Source: Berberis thunbergii (lineage: Eukaryota > Streptophyta > Magnoliopsida > Ranunculales > Berberidaceae). Taken from it: a stretch of DNA of 64,000 nt. A model generated the notes under the pieces. It was not told where the DNA came from. It saw nothing but the letters and a program-made list of their open reading frames with translations, and searched no databases. The DNA is taken from positions 1 through 64,000 of the forward strand of contig QNQO01000686.1 of assembly GCA_003290165.1 (NCBI GenBank). The letters are read 5' to 3'. Below are positions 11,453 to 22,988 of this stretch, in pieces (the stretch's first letter is position 1; every line of letters starts with the position of its first letter). The position numbers and the translations under genes are program-made.

Positions 11453-12908
11453 TAAGTATACATTTTATAGTAAATCAAATAAATTTGTGAACCTTGTGGT
11501 TTTGACTTGGCTTAAGTCACACCATAAACCTTCAATAAGTTTATGCGAAGAACTTCAAAGTCGAATACTTCCATTTTTCTCAAAACGAATTTGATTGATT
11601 ATTCACCACTTCTAGTCCACATTGCCTAATGCCAATGCACTATTTGTGAGTACTATAGCATACCTCACACTTGTCAGCTACTATGTACGTTGACCTATAC
11701 TTGAGAGATTCATTTAGTTTACACTAAAACAAAGAAGGACACAAACTCGCGGCTCGGCGAAAAGTAAAGTATCAACCAACATTAAGAAACTTATTGTGTC
11801 GGGATTAGCAGTGATAGAAAAAACATGACATTCATTTTTAAATTCATATAAATAACTGAGTCTCATGGTGATTTGAGGACACCTCTGAGGGAGCACCTCT
11901 AATATGACACGCTCCTCCCAACTATCTGATCAACGAGATTGACTAGAGTGCAAGGCTATTCATTTTCCAATTCCTATGAAGCAAAGTCGTCTCCTCTACT
12001 AACTGAACCTTCAGTTTGAAGGTCTTCGTCAAAATGTTACAAGGCTCCAGTCTTTGACATGTCACCATTACTTGACTTTGAAAAGCGAACATCTGGGCAA
12101 AGGAAAAGTCAAAGTGCCTGGCGCAATTTTTTTATATTTTTTATGATATACCAATTTGAATGGAGGGTCCTACCTATGTACATGATTGAAACAATTACTA
12201 CATAGGGGGCGATCAACTTTTTGCGAGAGGGACATGAGTGCAGTTCGATCTTGTGGTGTAATTCATTTATAGTGAGTAGTGTTTTTTTTTTTTGAATTGT
12301 AGATCAGTTTTTCCTCTGCTCCATTAAAAAATGTCCATTCCTACGGTGGTTTTGCCACCAAACATGTCTCGGCCTAGATTGGCTAAGTTAACCCTTAAGG
12401 AGGCCCTACCAAGTTGGGTGTTTTGTTTTAGTGTGATTGACAAAAGCTAGACTAGGTTTGGTAATTACCCAAAACAAATGCAAAGATATCAGTGTCAATA
12501 TAAGACAAAAAAACTTAATCCCCTCAAACACAACAAAATTGTATAGTCTTTCCAGGGGATGGAGAGCCATTTTACCAGATCTACAAGATAGAAGATGATA
12601 GAAGGCCAACTATCGTTGTCTTGCACAAGAGATGTTGTCTTACTCACTTTGAGTTCCTTCCTTCTTAATCAAATCTGATGATACACCTCACCTTCAGTTG
12701 CCTACTAGGCGATCGAAATCACTCAGTGAGGACTCACTCACCCACCTATTCTTTATCTACCTAATAATTTCTTTTATTTAGTCTACATAATTCAAAAGGT
12801 GACACGCCGCCACCGAGCCATAAAAGAAAATACAATTGTTGTACTACTTTACTGGTAAGAATGACTGCATGAAAACTAAAAGACTCTTGCATGTATTGTT
12901 TTCTTCAG
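11453..12908. other. Intergenic DNA, nothing recognised
   Basis: Mixed AT-rich sequence with a T10 run near 12284. Open frames are short and resemble no known protein. Confidence 0.4.
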
Positions 12909-13003
12909 CTACTGGTAAATTATTGCACTGAAAGGCCAGCAGAAGCAATGCTTTTCAAGCGTTTAGATTATGCTAGTGGCGAGCTGGGTGGCAAGGCCAT
13001 AAA
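12909..13003 (+). pseudogene. Exon-like fragment of an unidentified gene
   Basis: A 95-bp open stretch is bounded by TTCTTCAG on the left and GTGAGT on the right, both good plant splice sites. It translates as NYCTERPAEAMLFKRLDYAS and on through GELGGKA. The balanced composition differs from the AT-rich surroundings and reads like real coding sequence. I do not recognise the protein. It could be another relic of a genomic fragment like the kinesin-5 piece 2.4 kb upstream on the same strand. Confidence 0.3.
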
Positions 13004-16000
13004 GTGAGTTCAGTTGCAAACTTGAACCTAGAAGGTACGAGTAAAGTGACAAACCTACGGAGCAACTTTCTTGTGGTAGTAATTGTGAACATCTATTCTT
13101 TTAGAGTGCATAGTTTACTGGCATGCCACCTTAGACGCGTTTCTCTTCCTTAGTTTCATGTTGAAAGTAAATATGTCAATAATCATATAGTATATAAGTA
13201 GTTGTTTAGTGTATAAGCAATTATTTCTTTCGTGACCTCACCAAAGATACAGTTGAAGTTGACTAAAGATAATGTTACACGACATTTAGAAATAGCTTTG
13301 AAGTGAATGAATTAGAAGGGATGAAAAAGTAAGGAAATGAGACCTTGGGGTTGGCATTTATTGGCAAGCCAAAACCCTAAAAGGAGCTGAAAATTCTCAT
13401 TTCTGTTACAAATCTCCCAAATTGTACCATATGTCACATGCAACATAATTATTGGATTCGCTAACATGATCTAAAGACAAATCCCTAACAATTTTGCACA
13501 TAACTACATGATTGTTAATGAATGGTCAAGGTGCTTGATGTCCAAGGCACTAGCACCATGAGCGTTAGCAGGGCACCTGGTGCCTTGAGCACATTGGTTT
13601 AATTATCTGGTACCTTCCAAACCTAAAATGTTTATGTAGCCTCCAATTTGGTAAAGACTTAGTCCTTACATTTGTCAGTAGCCAGGCTTTTCTTAAATTT
13701 CGTCATCTACAACTATAGGAGACATTGTATCATAGAACTTTAGAGATATAATTTATAAATCGTTGGAAATATAAGTTTTATAGAGATATTTGTAGAGTTT
13801 TAAAGTTACTAGAAATTTTTTAGATATGTAGTGTTAGAGTTTTGGAAATATTTCTCTAAAAAGTTAGAGAGATTAACTTTGAAACTCGATGGATCTTAAC
13901 GGAAAAATTGAAAAACACATTATCAAGCATTTTGGAAACTCGTCTATTTGACAAGTAAGAAGATGAGTTTGATAACTCGTTACACCAACTAATTCTTAAC
14001 GTGAATGTTAGATTTGCAAAATGTTCGATTTCTTTCTTAAACTAGTCACATCGACTTTTACAAAGTAGGTTAATATTAACCAGTTCACTTCTTCATCTAT
14101 TACTCCCCGTTTAGCTTCACTTTGTCTCTATCATAAATTTATGTGCTTCTTGTCACGATTCCCTACTACAAGGTTTTGGAATTTCGATCGAGAACCATCT
14201 TCAATGTTTTTTGTTTGAAGATGTCTTACATTGAAATTTTCAATTCTTTTGTATAGTTTTATGGAAACCAAGAGTCAAATGTGTTGATTTATTTGCCATT
14301 CTATTTTCCTCTTTTATCCTCAACTCTCGAAACTTTAATATCTCTCTTTTCACATTGTTTCTTTCATCTTCTAGAAAGAAAACTCGTAAAAGTTTAACTC
14401 AGACTGACCATCAATAATCTTGAAGCTATTAAAGAAAGTTATGATCTAGCTTTTGAAGCGCATGTGTTAATTGCGCTCAACAACTTTAATCATCTATTAA
14501 TCGAATGAAGAAATATGGATGAATTTTTTTTTTTTTTTTTGCATTATACAACTCATCTAATTTTACTGTAAGACGCGATAGATTTATCTTTGTTGCAATT
14601 CACAATAGACAACAATATAAGTTGCATCTAACTGAATAAAAAATTAAATTTAGGCAGCCACAGTGTACAATGATTTATCTCTTCCTCCTCTTTACATCAT
14701 TGTTTGTAGCCCTATCATGGTTTGTAGCCCTATTTGCATTAAAATCCTTGAAACGAATAAAAGATATTATTACCAAGTTTCGATAGGGGTGACAATTAAT
14801 ATTATATTTTTCAACACATGCATTATACACACTGGTTCACTTCCTACAAATATGAGTTATTTATTTTTGAAAGAAAGCATGAATGCCTTCTCAATCTTAT
14901 TCCAATATATTCATATTTTAATCATACACTTTATTTAATTGAAATGATATTGTAAATTACAACAAATAAATAAGCGTTAATAGAATTATAAATCATAAAT
15001 TTTATGGTAATTTAGAGTTTATCATATATTTTACATATACATTATAAATGAATTAAACATATTAACAATAGAGAATAGAAAATAATGTCATTGGTTATTT
15101 ATGGTAAAATACACATATATTGAAATGAAAATGTTATATACCTCAGCAATGTATCTTCCATTTATAATTTACTCGATGCAGCCACACCACTTCACCCACC
15201 ATTTTTCTGTACAAACGTACTCACATTAAACTTCCCTAAGACCCATCCTCTATTTCTCATTATCATTCCAAAAACCTAAAACATTATCATATATCTCTCA
15301 CAAACTACCACATTACCATTTTCTACATCTGTTTATTTACCCAAACCCACTAAAATAGTATTCATAATCTGATTGTTACTCGCCAGTTAAGAAAGTAAAC
15401 CCACAAATGCTTCCCCCCATCAATCTAAATCGAAATCCCCACACCGAATATACAAAATCCCTCTCAATCAAAATAAAAGTTAAATAAAAGAAAAAGATAA
15501 AGGAAATGGAAATATATATATATATATTGATTTTAGTTGTTATTATAAGAGTAGATACATTTAATTTGGGCAACATTTAAGTGAAAATGGTCTGATAGTT
15601 GTTGCTTGTCCCAAAACTCTATTCCTACTGCTCTCTCCGAAATATTTCACACCTTTGGTCTCTCTCATCGTGTAAGATCTAAAGACTACCTCACATGCTC
15701 ACTTTAAAAACTTAAAATAACATAGGAAGGAGAAGAATAAAAAAAAAAAAAAAACAACAATGATAGACACATACACCAATGGGAACAATCCACATCTTAA
15801 TTAAACACTTTCTTTCTCTAAATTAAGTGAAATATGACATGGGTTAACCACAAAAGTTGAGATACAAATGTAAGATATTATTGTGAGATGTGTAGCACTA
15901 CTCTAATAATGAAGTATAACTTTTATTTGGTATCCTAGTGCGAAATATGGCCCAAAACCATTATAGGTAACGGTTAGGCCGATGACATAGTTCTTTATAA

Positions 16001-16740
16001 AGTAGTATGACTCTATTCAAACATTTATAATAAAATGGCGAGGTTGTCCCAACTCAAAATATGTATTGGGCTCAATTATTAAGATTGTTGTAACAGACTA
16101 AATCAACAATAAAATTGAAATTAAAGGAGAGAATTATATATGGCTATAAGAATGACCCATTTATGGTATTAATGATATGTGATATTCATTCAATCGATTG
16201 ATACCATAATCAAAATTTACTTTAAACACACTATCAATAGTTATGAGGAATGCTCGGCACCTTCTCAATTACCTTTTCTTTTGCACATTTTCTCTTCTCC
16301 TATTGACATATATCCTCAATAATCTAAATTCCATAAACAAATGAAAGAAATTATTTATTATTTCCTCAATCAAACATGGTATTTAATTAAAATTATACCT
16401 CATGTAAATAAAAGTATACCTCATATTGACCATCTTTTAATAAAAAGGAAAAACGTTAAATAAGTTAATAAAAATATTCAGCCACACATCTTCTTCTTCC
16501 TTACGGCTATACAATCACTTCATATCTCTTCTCTTCGTTTTTCATCTACTTCTTCTTCTTCTAGCTATTCCTTAGTTTTCTCCATTACAAAATCAATTCT
16601 CCGCTAAAGCTTGAATTTTCCTATTTCTTTATTATTAACTTTCTTATTTTAACATAGGTTAAAAAGCCTATGGGAAATGATCTTGAAATCTGGATGTTTG
16701 CCATCAAATACGATCTTAAACATAAATTATATTTGCAAGC
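13004..16740. other. AT-rich intergenic DNA with simple repeats
   Basis: Contains a T19 run near 14526, a short (TA)n at about 15511-15528 and an A16 run near 15740. Open frames are short and low in complexity. No gene or transposon domain is visible. Confidence 0.4.
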
Positions 16741-16749
16741 AGTTAATAT

Positions 16750-17055
16750 CCCTTCCCCCCAAAAAATAAAATAATAATAATAATAAATTTAAGGTTTCGT
16801 CATCATGACCCCCAAAAAAAAAAAAAATTTTTAAGGCTTCATCATCATGTTCATCTATATAAGGGTTTTCTATCAAGATTGCCCAAAATGTAGAAGTAAA
16901 TTGTATTGAAGTTTTATGCTATCAATTTGGTGTTAAAGAAAGCAAAAATAAAAAAAAATTGGTACCCTATTTAGTGTTTTTCCCATTTTTAAAAGAGGGC
17001 CAAGATGAAATTTAGTTTTAAAACTTTGATTTTAAACCAACACCCCCCCAAAAAA

Positions 17056-17090
<35 letters not shown>

Positions 17091-17320
17091 TATATATATA
17101 AGGCTTCATCATCATATTCATCTATATAAGGATTTTCCAACAAGATTGCCCAAAATATAGAAGTAAATTGTATTGAAGTTTTACGCTTATCAATTTGGTG
17201 TTAAAGAAGGCAAGTATAAAACGTTTTGGTACCCTATTTAGTGTTTTTCCCATTTTTAAGAGAGACCCAAGATGAGATTTAGTAATAAAACTTTGATTTT
17301 ATACCAACACAGTTTGATGT
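16750..17320. repeat. Tandem duplication with 267-bp period
   Basis: AAGGCTTCATCATCATGTTC starts at 16833 and again, with one change, at 17100. The two copies stay similar through ATCTATATAAGG, GATTGCCCAAAAT, GTACCCTATTTAGTG and CCAACAC. A (TAA)n tract precedes each copy (about 16772-16786 and 17061-17090), so the microsatellite lies at the unit junction. Partial third sequence AAGGTTTCGTCATCATG stands at about 16791. Confidence 0.8.
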
Positions 17321-17879
17321 TAACCGCTTTCCAATTAGAACTTTGATTACAATAGAACCTAATATGATGTTCATTTTTCAAACTAATATATATATATACA
17401 CATGTACTTTATAATTATTTTTTATTTTTTAAATTTATTTATCCCTTAGCCCCTCCCACCCCAAATGTCGTCAGCAGGTTCGAACCCTTGACATGTGATG
17501 TCATTTGCCACAAGCTTTCAGGCACCAAGATCTCTCAAAATATTTGAGATTATCTTTATTTTATTTATTTTAATATCTTACTATATTGTGACTGTGTTGT
17601 AAAGAGGGCTATAAAATCTAAAAAATTAATTTAGTTCTTATCGTCATTGCATATTAAGGAAACTATAAAACTTTGACATTGTGGTAGTATTGTTGGTGCA
17701 TGTTGTAGTGTCCTAAAGAAGACGAGAAAATAACAATATGGTAAATAATTATCATGATGAAGAAATCAATTTTATAATGGGAGCGACTGTCAGTTAAAAT
17801 CCAATTGCATTGATCACAGAAATTATACTTTTCATAATTTTCATTTAATCTTTTTAGATCACAATGTATTTTGTTGTAT

Positions 17880-18156
17880 TATAAACAACAATCAACCTAA
17901 GGCTAAATTGAGGTAACATTCATCATCCACCATTAAATTTTGTGATCGATGATAGAAATGAAAATCTCTTGTACATGAGAATCACGCTCCTTGCTCTCCT
18001 CAAAGCATTTGATTCTCATATTCGTGGGAATTTTCATTCTCGTCGTTGATCAAAATATCTAATGATGATTGGTAAGTGAACCTCAAATCAACTTAGATGT
18101 GGGTGGTCCTCTCGTGGATTCTCATTGAATAATATTCCATGCAACCAAACACACCC
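17880..18156. mobile_element. Tourist-like MITE, diverged copy with lost left end
   Basis: The right end ATTCCATGCAACCAAACACA plus CCC, followed by TAA, equals the right end of the intact MITE at 60165-60493. The interior shares AGGCTAAATTGA, CCACCATT, GTGATC and the palindromic centre (CATGAGAATC...GATTCTCAT). The left terminus is not recognisable. No coding capacity. Confidence 0.55.
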
Positions 18157-18355
18157 TAAGAGACCATTTTCTTTGTTCATAACTCACTCATGCTAAATCA
18201 CATTGTGAGATTGGCCATACCCAATATTCGCCTATGTGTGTCATGTGTGATTATCGAATTAATTAATTGAAGATACCTAATTTCTTTAGTTGTCATTAAA
18301 TTCTTAAAAAATGTATATTAATTCACTTTCACTAATCTATTCATATATATTCATC

Positions 18356-18359
<4 letters not shown>

Positions 18360-18411
<52 letters not shown>
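18360..18411. repeat. (AAT)n microsatellite
   Basis: About 17 uninterrupted repeats of the triplet. Confidence 0.95.
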
Positions 18412-18416
<5 letters not shown>

Positions 18417-18539
18417 GAAACAAATCTACCATGATATATTGTTATGATAGACACATTTTTATTTCTCATTTCCAAACCTCGTTCTCATATCCAAAGTCTA
18501 GATACAAACACTACGTACCCAATTTTAAAAGGCAAGTAC

Positions 18540-18720
18540 AAATTTAATCTTCTTAATCCATATTAAATGTTTTCCACGTTTCAAACAATCCAAAATCAAC
18601 AAAAAAAACTTTAATAGTGAAAGAATACACGTTCTTATCCCAAAACCAATTTCACATTCAAAGTGGAGCAAAAAAAAAATTTGAACTTCGCTTTGTTACA
18701 ACTATTTGAGACCTACTTTG
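18540..18720 (+). repeat. Possible diverged copy of the E3-ligase upstream region
   Basis: Shares an ordered series of short blocks with 22430-22600: ATTAAATG(T/C)TTTCCAC, CGTTCTTATCCC and a run around TTCAAAGT. If real, the promoter region of the gene at 22.8 kb was duplicated before the younger duplication at 19.7-22.4 kb. The similarity is patchy. Confidence 0.3.
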
Positions 18721-19734
18721 ATAAAAATGGCTTCTAAACAATAATAAAAAATGTTTCAAAAACTTAACTTTTTCAACAACATAAAAGAGAATATGAAGTA
18801 TTTATAGAATATATGTTTACTAAATGAACAATAACTAAATGAATGAAAATTGAAAGGGTATTGAAACATGAAAATACTTTGACCAATGAACCCATAAATG
18901 TGTGTGTAAATTTGATTACTGATAGTGAGTGTAGTTAGCATAATGCCTACAAATCTTATTTCATGAACATGCTTGAAAAAATAAATAGATTTAAAATCAG
19001 TGTAATATGAATTTGTACTTACAGAGAATATTCTTGGATAATACTATAACAATAGTTACATATCGTAAAATTAGGTATGAAATTGTGATAAATAAATTGA
19101 TAAAACATGAAAGATGAGATCCGTAACATACCTATAAACCAAAACTGCAAACATGCTCATTTAAACCAACTTCAACAATCTCAATACCCAGTTTCATGTG
19201 TACATGGATACAAAGGCTTTTGTTTTGATGAATATAAAGAAATGGAGTTGATATTCTTATGAATGTTACGATTTTTTATTTAGATGACAATTTGAATATT
19301 TTTTCACTGATAAAAGCTTTTATACTATGAAGTATTTGGGATATGGTTCAGGAAAACACAATAGATAAACATGAAATCAGAAGCGTAAATGGATATATAA
19401 AGAGGAGAAGATACAAGATACACTAGGGACGAGATAGTGAGGGAGGAGGTGCGAAGAGGAAGTCACGCTCATTATGCTACTAGTATAGCTTGCTAAACAT
19501 GCATTTAAAAAAAAATCTGAAATTTAAGGTCTTGTTAATATAGTATATATTTGACAACCACATTTGATTTAGTAACCAATGTTTAAAATTTGTGAATTAT
19601 CATAGTATTGATACCTACCAAGGAAATATTCTCCAATAATCATTCAACGGTAAGATGATGACAAGCATATGAGCCTTAGTACTCTCTTATCATAACCATT
19701 GTATGAAATATCTTTTTTGGTAAAATATGTATGT

Positions 19735-22375
19735 CGCCCTTTGCAGTGGTAACTAACGAATATGGTACGACAAATGTATCATAGTAACAAAATGATTTGT
19801 CGTTTTGAGCTCATATATATAATTTTAGTGAAATATTGTTCTAGTACGATGTTGCAAAAAGTTATAATTGTACTAATCATCCAATTCAACAAAAACTCAA
19901 CAATAAGATAACAACGTACGATTATTATGAGCAAGATCTTGCAAACAGTTGTGGTTAAGACACCTACATCATGCATTATATCATCAGTTTGCCAATTCAA
20001 AAAAAAAAACTGTAAGCTAATGACAAGAATATCTATTTTAGTTCATATACAATCTCAATGAAAAAAAAGTATACTTAGCACGATGTTGCGAAAAGTTACT
20101 AGTAATACGTACGTTAACGACATTCAATTATACCAACACGCTAAACATTAAGATAACGGCAAATATACAAACAATCATTTAACAATGTACAATAATTTAA
20201 TGAATTACCTAGTTAAATATGGCGTGCGTCATTTATAACGGTAACAACAAGAATACAAACAATAACTACACTTTAAAGTTTTTTTTACCATCATAAAAAA
20301 ACATTCTTCTAATGAAACGATCTATTCCCACCCTGTGCAACGGTAACGACAAGGATACAAAATAATAACTACTTTTCAAAATTATGTTATTATCGTAAAA
20401 ACTCTTCCGCGCGCTGGTAAAATGATGTTTGCCGCCATTTGCAACGGTAACCATCTAAAGTTTTTGCAACAATGCTTTGTTTTTGATATATCGATTTGCT
20501 AGCTTCTGAAACTTGATGCTAAATCTATCAAATAAGTCTAGTTTGTATATCTTAGTGTCAAACAAGTTCAAATCTTCATATGAACAAGATTTACATATAT
20601 TTCGCCAGTATTAACTCACCACAACTATGAATCACAAAGGCTCTGTTTTTTTTTTTCAGTATTTCATCGTCTAATGTGTATTTGTCAAATTACTAAGAAT
20701 AACCAACCTAACAATCATTCCCTCTTTGTTAACTCAATCTTAATAAATCACATGAGCGCGCGAGCATCAATATATACACATTACAGTATTTGGTATCTTC
20801 GTCTCCGTACATGTATCATCCTTATTCATATACAGAGACATCAATCATGGCTAGAATTGTATTTCATTAAAATTCTTAAATTTTTCCACATCCATTCATC
20901 CAAAACAAGCGAAACACAAAGCCATCATCCATGTCACTCAAGAAGACATGCATTTGCAATACCACATCTCAAAATCTGGAATTGAATGAATTTGATTAAT
21001 TTTGAAGGAATGGAGAGGAACTGCTAGGGTTTTGAAGGTGGTTTCTCTCCTCTGACTCTCTGGATGGGTGTTTGATTTTCTAAATGTTGGTTTGGGGAGG
21101 TTTTAGTGGTTTGAATAATATTTGTTGCCGTTTGCAATGGTAACTGACAACTAGAGTACAACAAAAGTATGATTTTAACAAAATGATTTGTCGTTTTGAT
21201 CTCATATATAATCTAGTGAAATATTGTTCTAGTACGATGTTGCGAAAAGTTGTAACTGTACCAATCATCAAAATCAACAACTTGACAATAAGATAACAAT
21301 GTACGATTGTTATGAGCAAGATCTTGTAAAAAGTTGTGGTTAAGATGCCTACTGCATGCATTATACCATCAGTCTGTCAATTCAACAAATTAAAGACTGT
21401 AAGCTAATGACAATGATATATATTTGCGTTCATATACAATCTTAATGTAAAAAATATTCTTAGCACGATTTTGCACAAAGTTACGTGTAATACATTAAAG
21501 ACATTCAATTGTACCATACCATAATTTAATGAAACCAACACTGACTAAACATTAAGATAACGACAAAGATACGAACAATCATTTAACAATTTACAATTAT
21601 TTAATGAAATACCTTGTTAAATATGGCTTGCGCCATTTACAGCGGAAACAAGAATACAAACAATAACTACATTTTAAAATTTTCACACCATCGAGTAAAA
21701 AAATAAAAAAAAATACTTCTAATGACTTTCTATTCCCACCTTGTGCAACGGTAATGACAAGGATACAAATAATAACTACTTTTCAAAATTACGTTATTAT
21801 CATAAAAAATATCTCGTGCTAGTAAAATGATGTTTGCCGCCATTTGCAACGGTAACCATTTGAAGTTCTTGCAGCAGTGCTCTGTTTTCGCTATATCGAT
21901 TTGCTAGCTTCTGAAACTTGATGCTAATATGTCGAATATTTCTAATTTGTATATATCAGTGTCAAACAAGTTCAAATCTTCATAAGAACAAGATTTACAT
22001 GTATTTCGTCACCGTTAACCCGCCACAACTGTGAATTGCAGAGGCTCTGTTTTTTCAGTATTTCTTCATCCACTCTGTATTTGTCAAATTACTAAGAATG
22101 ACCAACCTAACAATCGTTCTCTCTTTGTTAACTCAATCCTACTAAATCACATGAGCACGCAAGCAACAACACATACACATTACAGTATTTGGTATCTCCG
22201 TTTCCGTGTATCATCCCTATTCATCTACAGAGACATAAATCATTTCTAGAGTTGTAAAGTTTTCCATGTTAATTCAATCGATTCACATCCATTAAACCAA
22301 AACAAGCGAAACACAAATTCATCATCCAGTCAATCAAGAACACATACATTGGCAATACCATATCTCAAAATCTTT
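19735..22375. repeat. Direct duplication, ~1.2-kb copies offset by ~1.4 kb
   Basis: Copy A (about 19735-20965) and copy B (about 21125-22375) are similar throughout: AATGATTTGTCG at 19791 and 21182; AGCTTCTGAAACTTGATGCT at 20501 and 21906; GAGACAT(C/A)AATCAT near both ends. Offsets of 1391 and 1405 show only small indels. Each copy contains short recurrent blocks such as GCAACGGTAAC. Copy A is followed by a fragment resembling the start of the leader intron of the downstream E3-ligase gene; copy B is followed by that gene's own promoter. Confidence 0.85.
20966..21115 (+). pseudogene. Displaced copy of the leader-intron start of the RING-H2 gene
   Basis: TCTGGAATTGAATGAATTTG and the following ~140 bases, including GGTGGTTTCTCTCCTCTG and GTGTTTGATTTTC, match 23050-23190, the first part of the leader intron of the gene at 22.8-31.5 kb. 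It lies between the two copies of the 1.2-kb duplication, so it marks the duplication unit's junction. It contains no coding sequence. Confidence 0.7.
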
Positions 22376-22629
22376 TCGAAATATTTCTATCCAAAATACA
22401 ACAAAATCTGAATTCAAAATGGGTGGTACAATTTATTCCTCCCCAAAACAAATTAAATGCTTTCCACACCACCGAAATCAAGCAAAAAAAAATCTCAGTA
22501 AAAAACAAGCAGCGCTCGTTCTTATCCCCAATTCAAAGTTAAAAATGAAACAAACTCGAGCGTTACTTTGAAGAACTCGACAGAAATCGTTGGTGTTGCA
22601 CGGTCCACATTTTGCGAGTGATGTAATAG

Positions 22630-22856
22630 TGTGCGTGTGAAGAGAGAGACGAAGAACTCACTCAAGAACTAGAGAGAGAAAGTTTTGAGTCGAGAGAGAG
22701 AGAGAGCGGACGTGGCGGTTTTAGTCTGAAAAAAAAAAGACGAAGCGCGGGCTCTCTCTCGTTCTCTTCTCTTGAAAATCTCTCTGTCTCTATTGTTCAC
22801 CTTGCTTGCTCTCTCTCTCTCTCTCTATAAATACTCCCCCATCTCTCTCATTTCTT
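22630..22856 (+). promoter_or_regulatory. Promoter of the RING-H2 ligase gene: GAGA/CT tracts and TATA box
   Basis: TATAAATA at 22826-22833 follows a CT run (about 22811-22825). Upstream, GAGAGA tracts stand at about 22640-22700. A start of transcription about 25-30 bases after the TATA box, near 22857, is expected. CT/GA tracts next to TATA boxes are common in plant promoters. Confidence 0.65.
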
Positions 22857-22988
22857 ACACACTCTCAAATCTCTCTCCTTTTCTTTCTTCTTCAAGAGTT
22901 CTTCTAGAGAGAGCGAGAGCGAGAGCGAGTTCTAAGAGAAATCTATCAATCAAACAATCATCCTTTCTTCTTCATTGAGTTCGGCGAG
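22857..22988 (+). other. Untranslated leader exon of the RING-H2 ligase gene
   Basis: A CT-rich leader ends in GGCGAG/GTGAAT, a usable donor at 22988/22989. The coding start lies 4.26 kb downstream, so the leader is joined by splicing across a long 5' UTR intron. The exact start is inferred from the TATA box. Confidence 0.5.

Noticed and set aside
17478..17495. GGTTCGAACCC, like a tRNA T-loop
   Set aside because: No D-arm, anticodon arm or acceptor stem can be paired around it.
18360..18411. Possible CRISPR-like or phage features in repeat-rich stretches
   Set aside because: Simple triplet repeats only; the window is plant nuclear DNA and has no spaced direct repeats of that kind.
18756..22978. 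Short ORFs across the duplicated upstream region
   Set aside because: Low-complexity, AT-rich translations not conserved between the two duplicate copies in frame.
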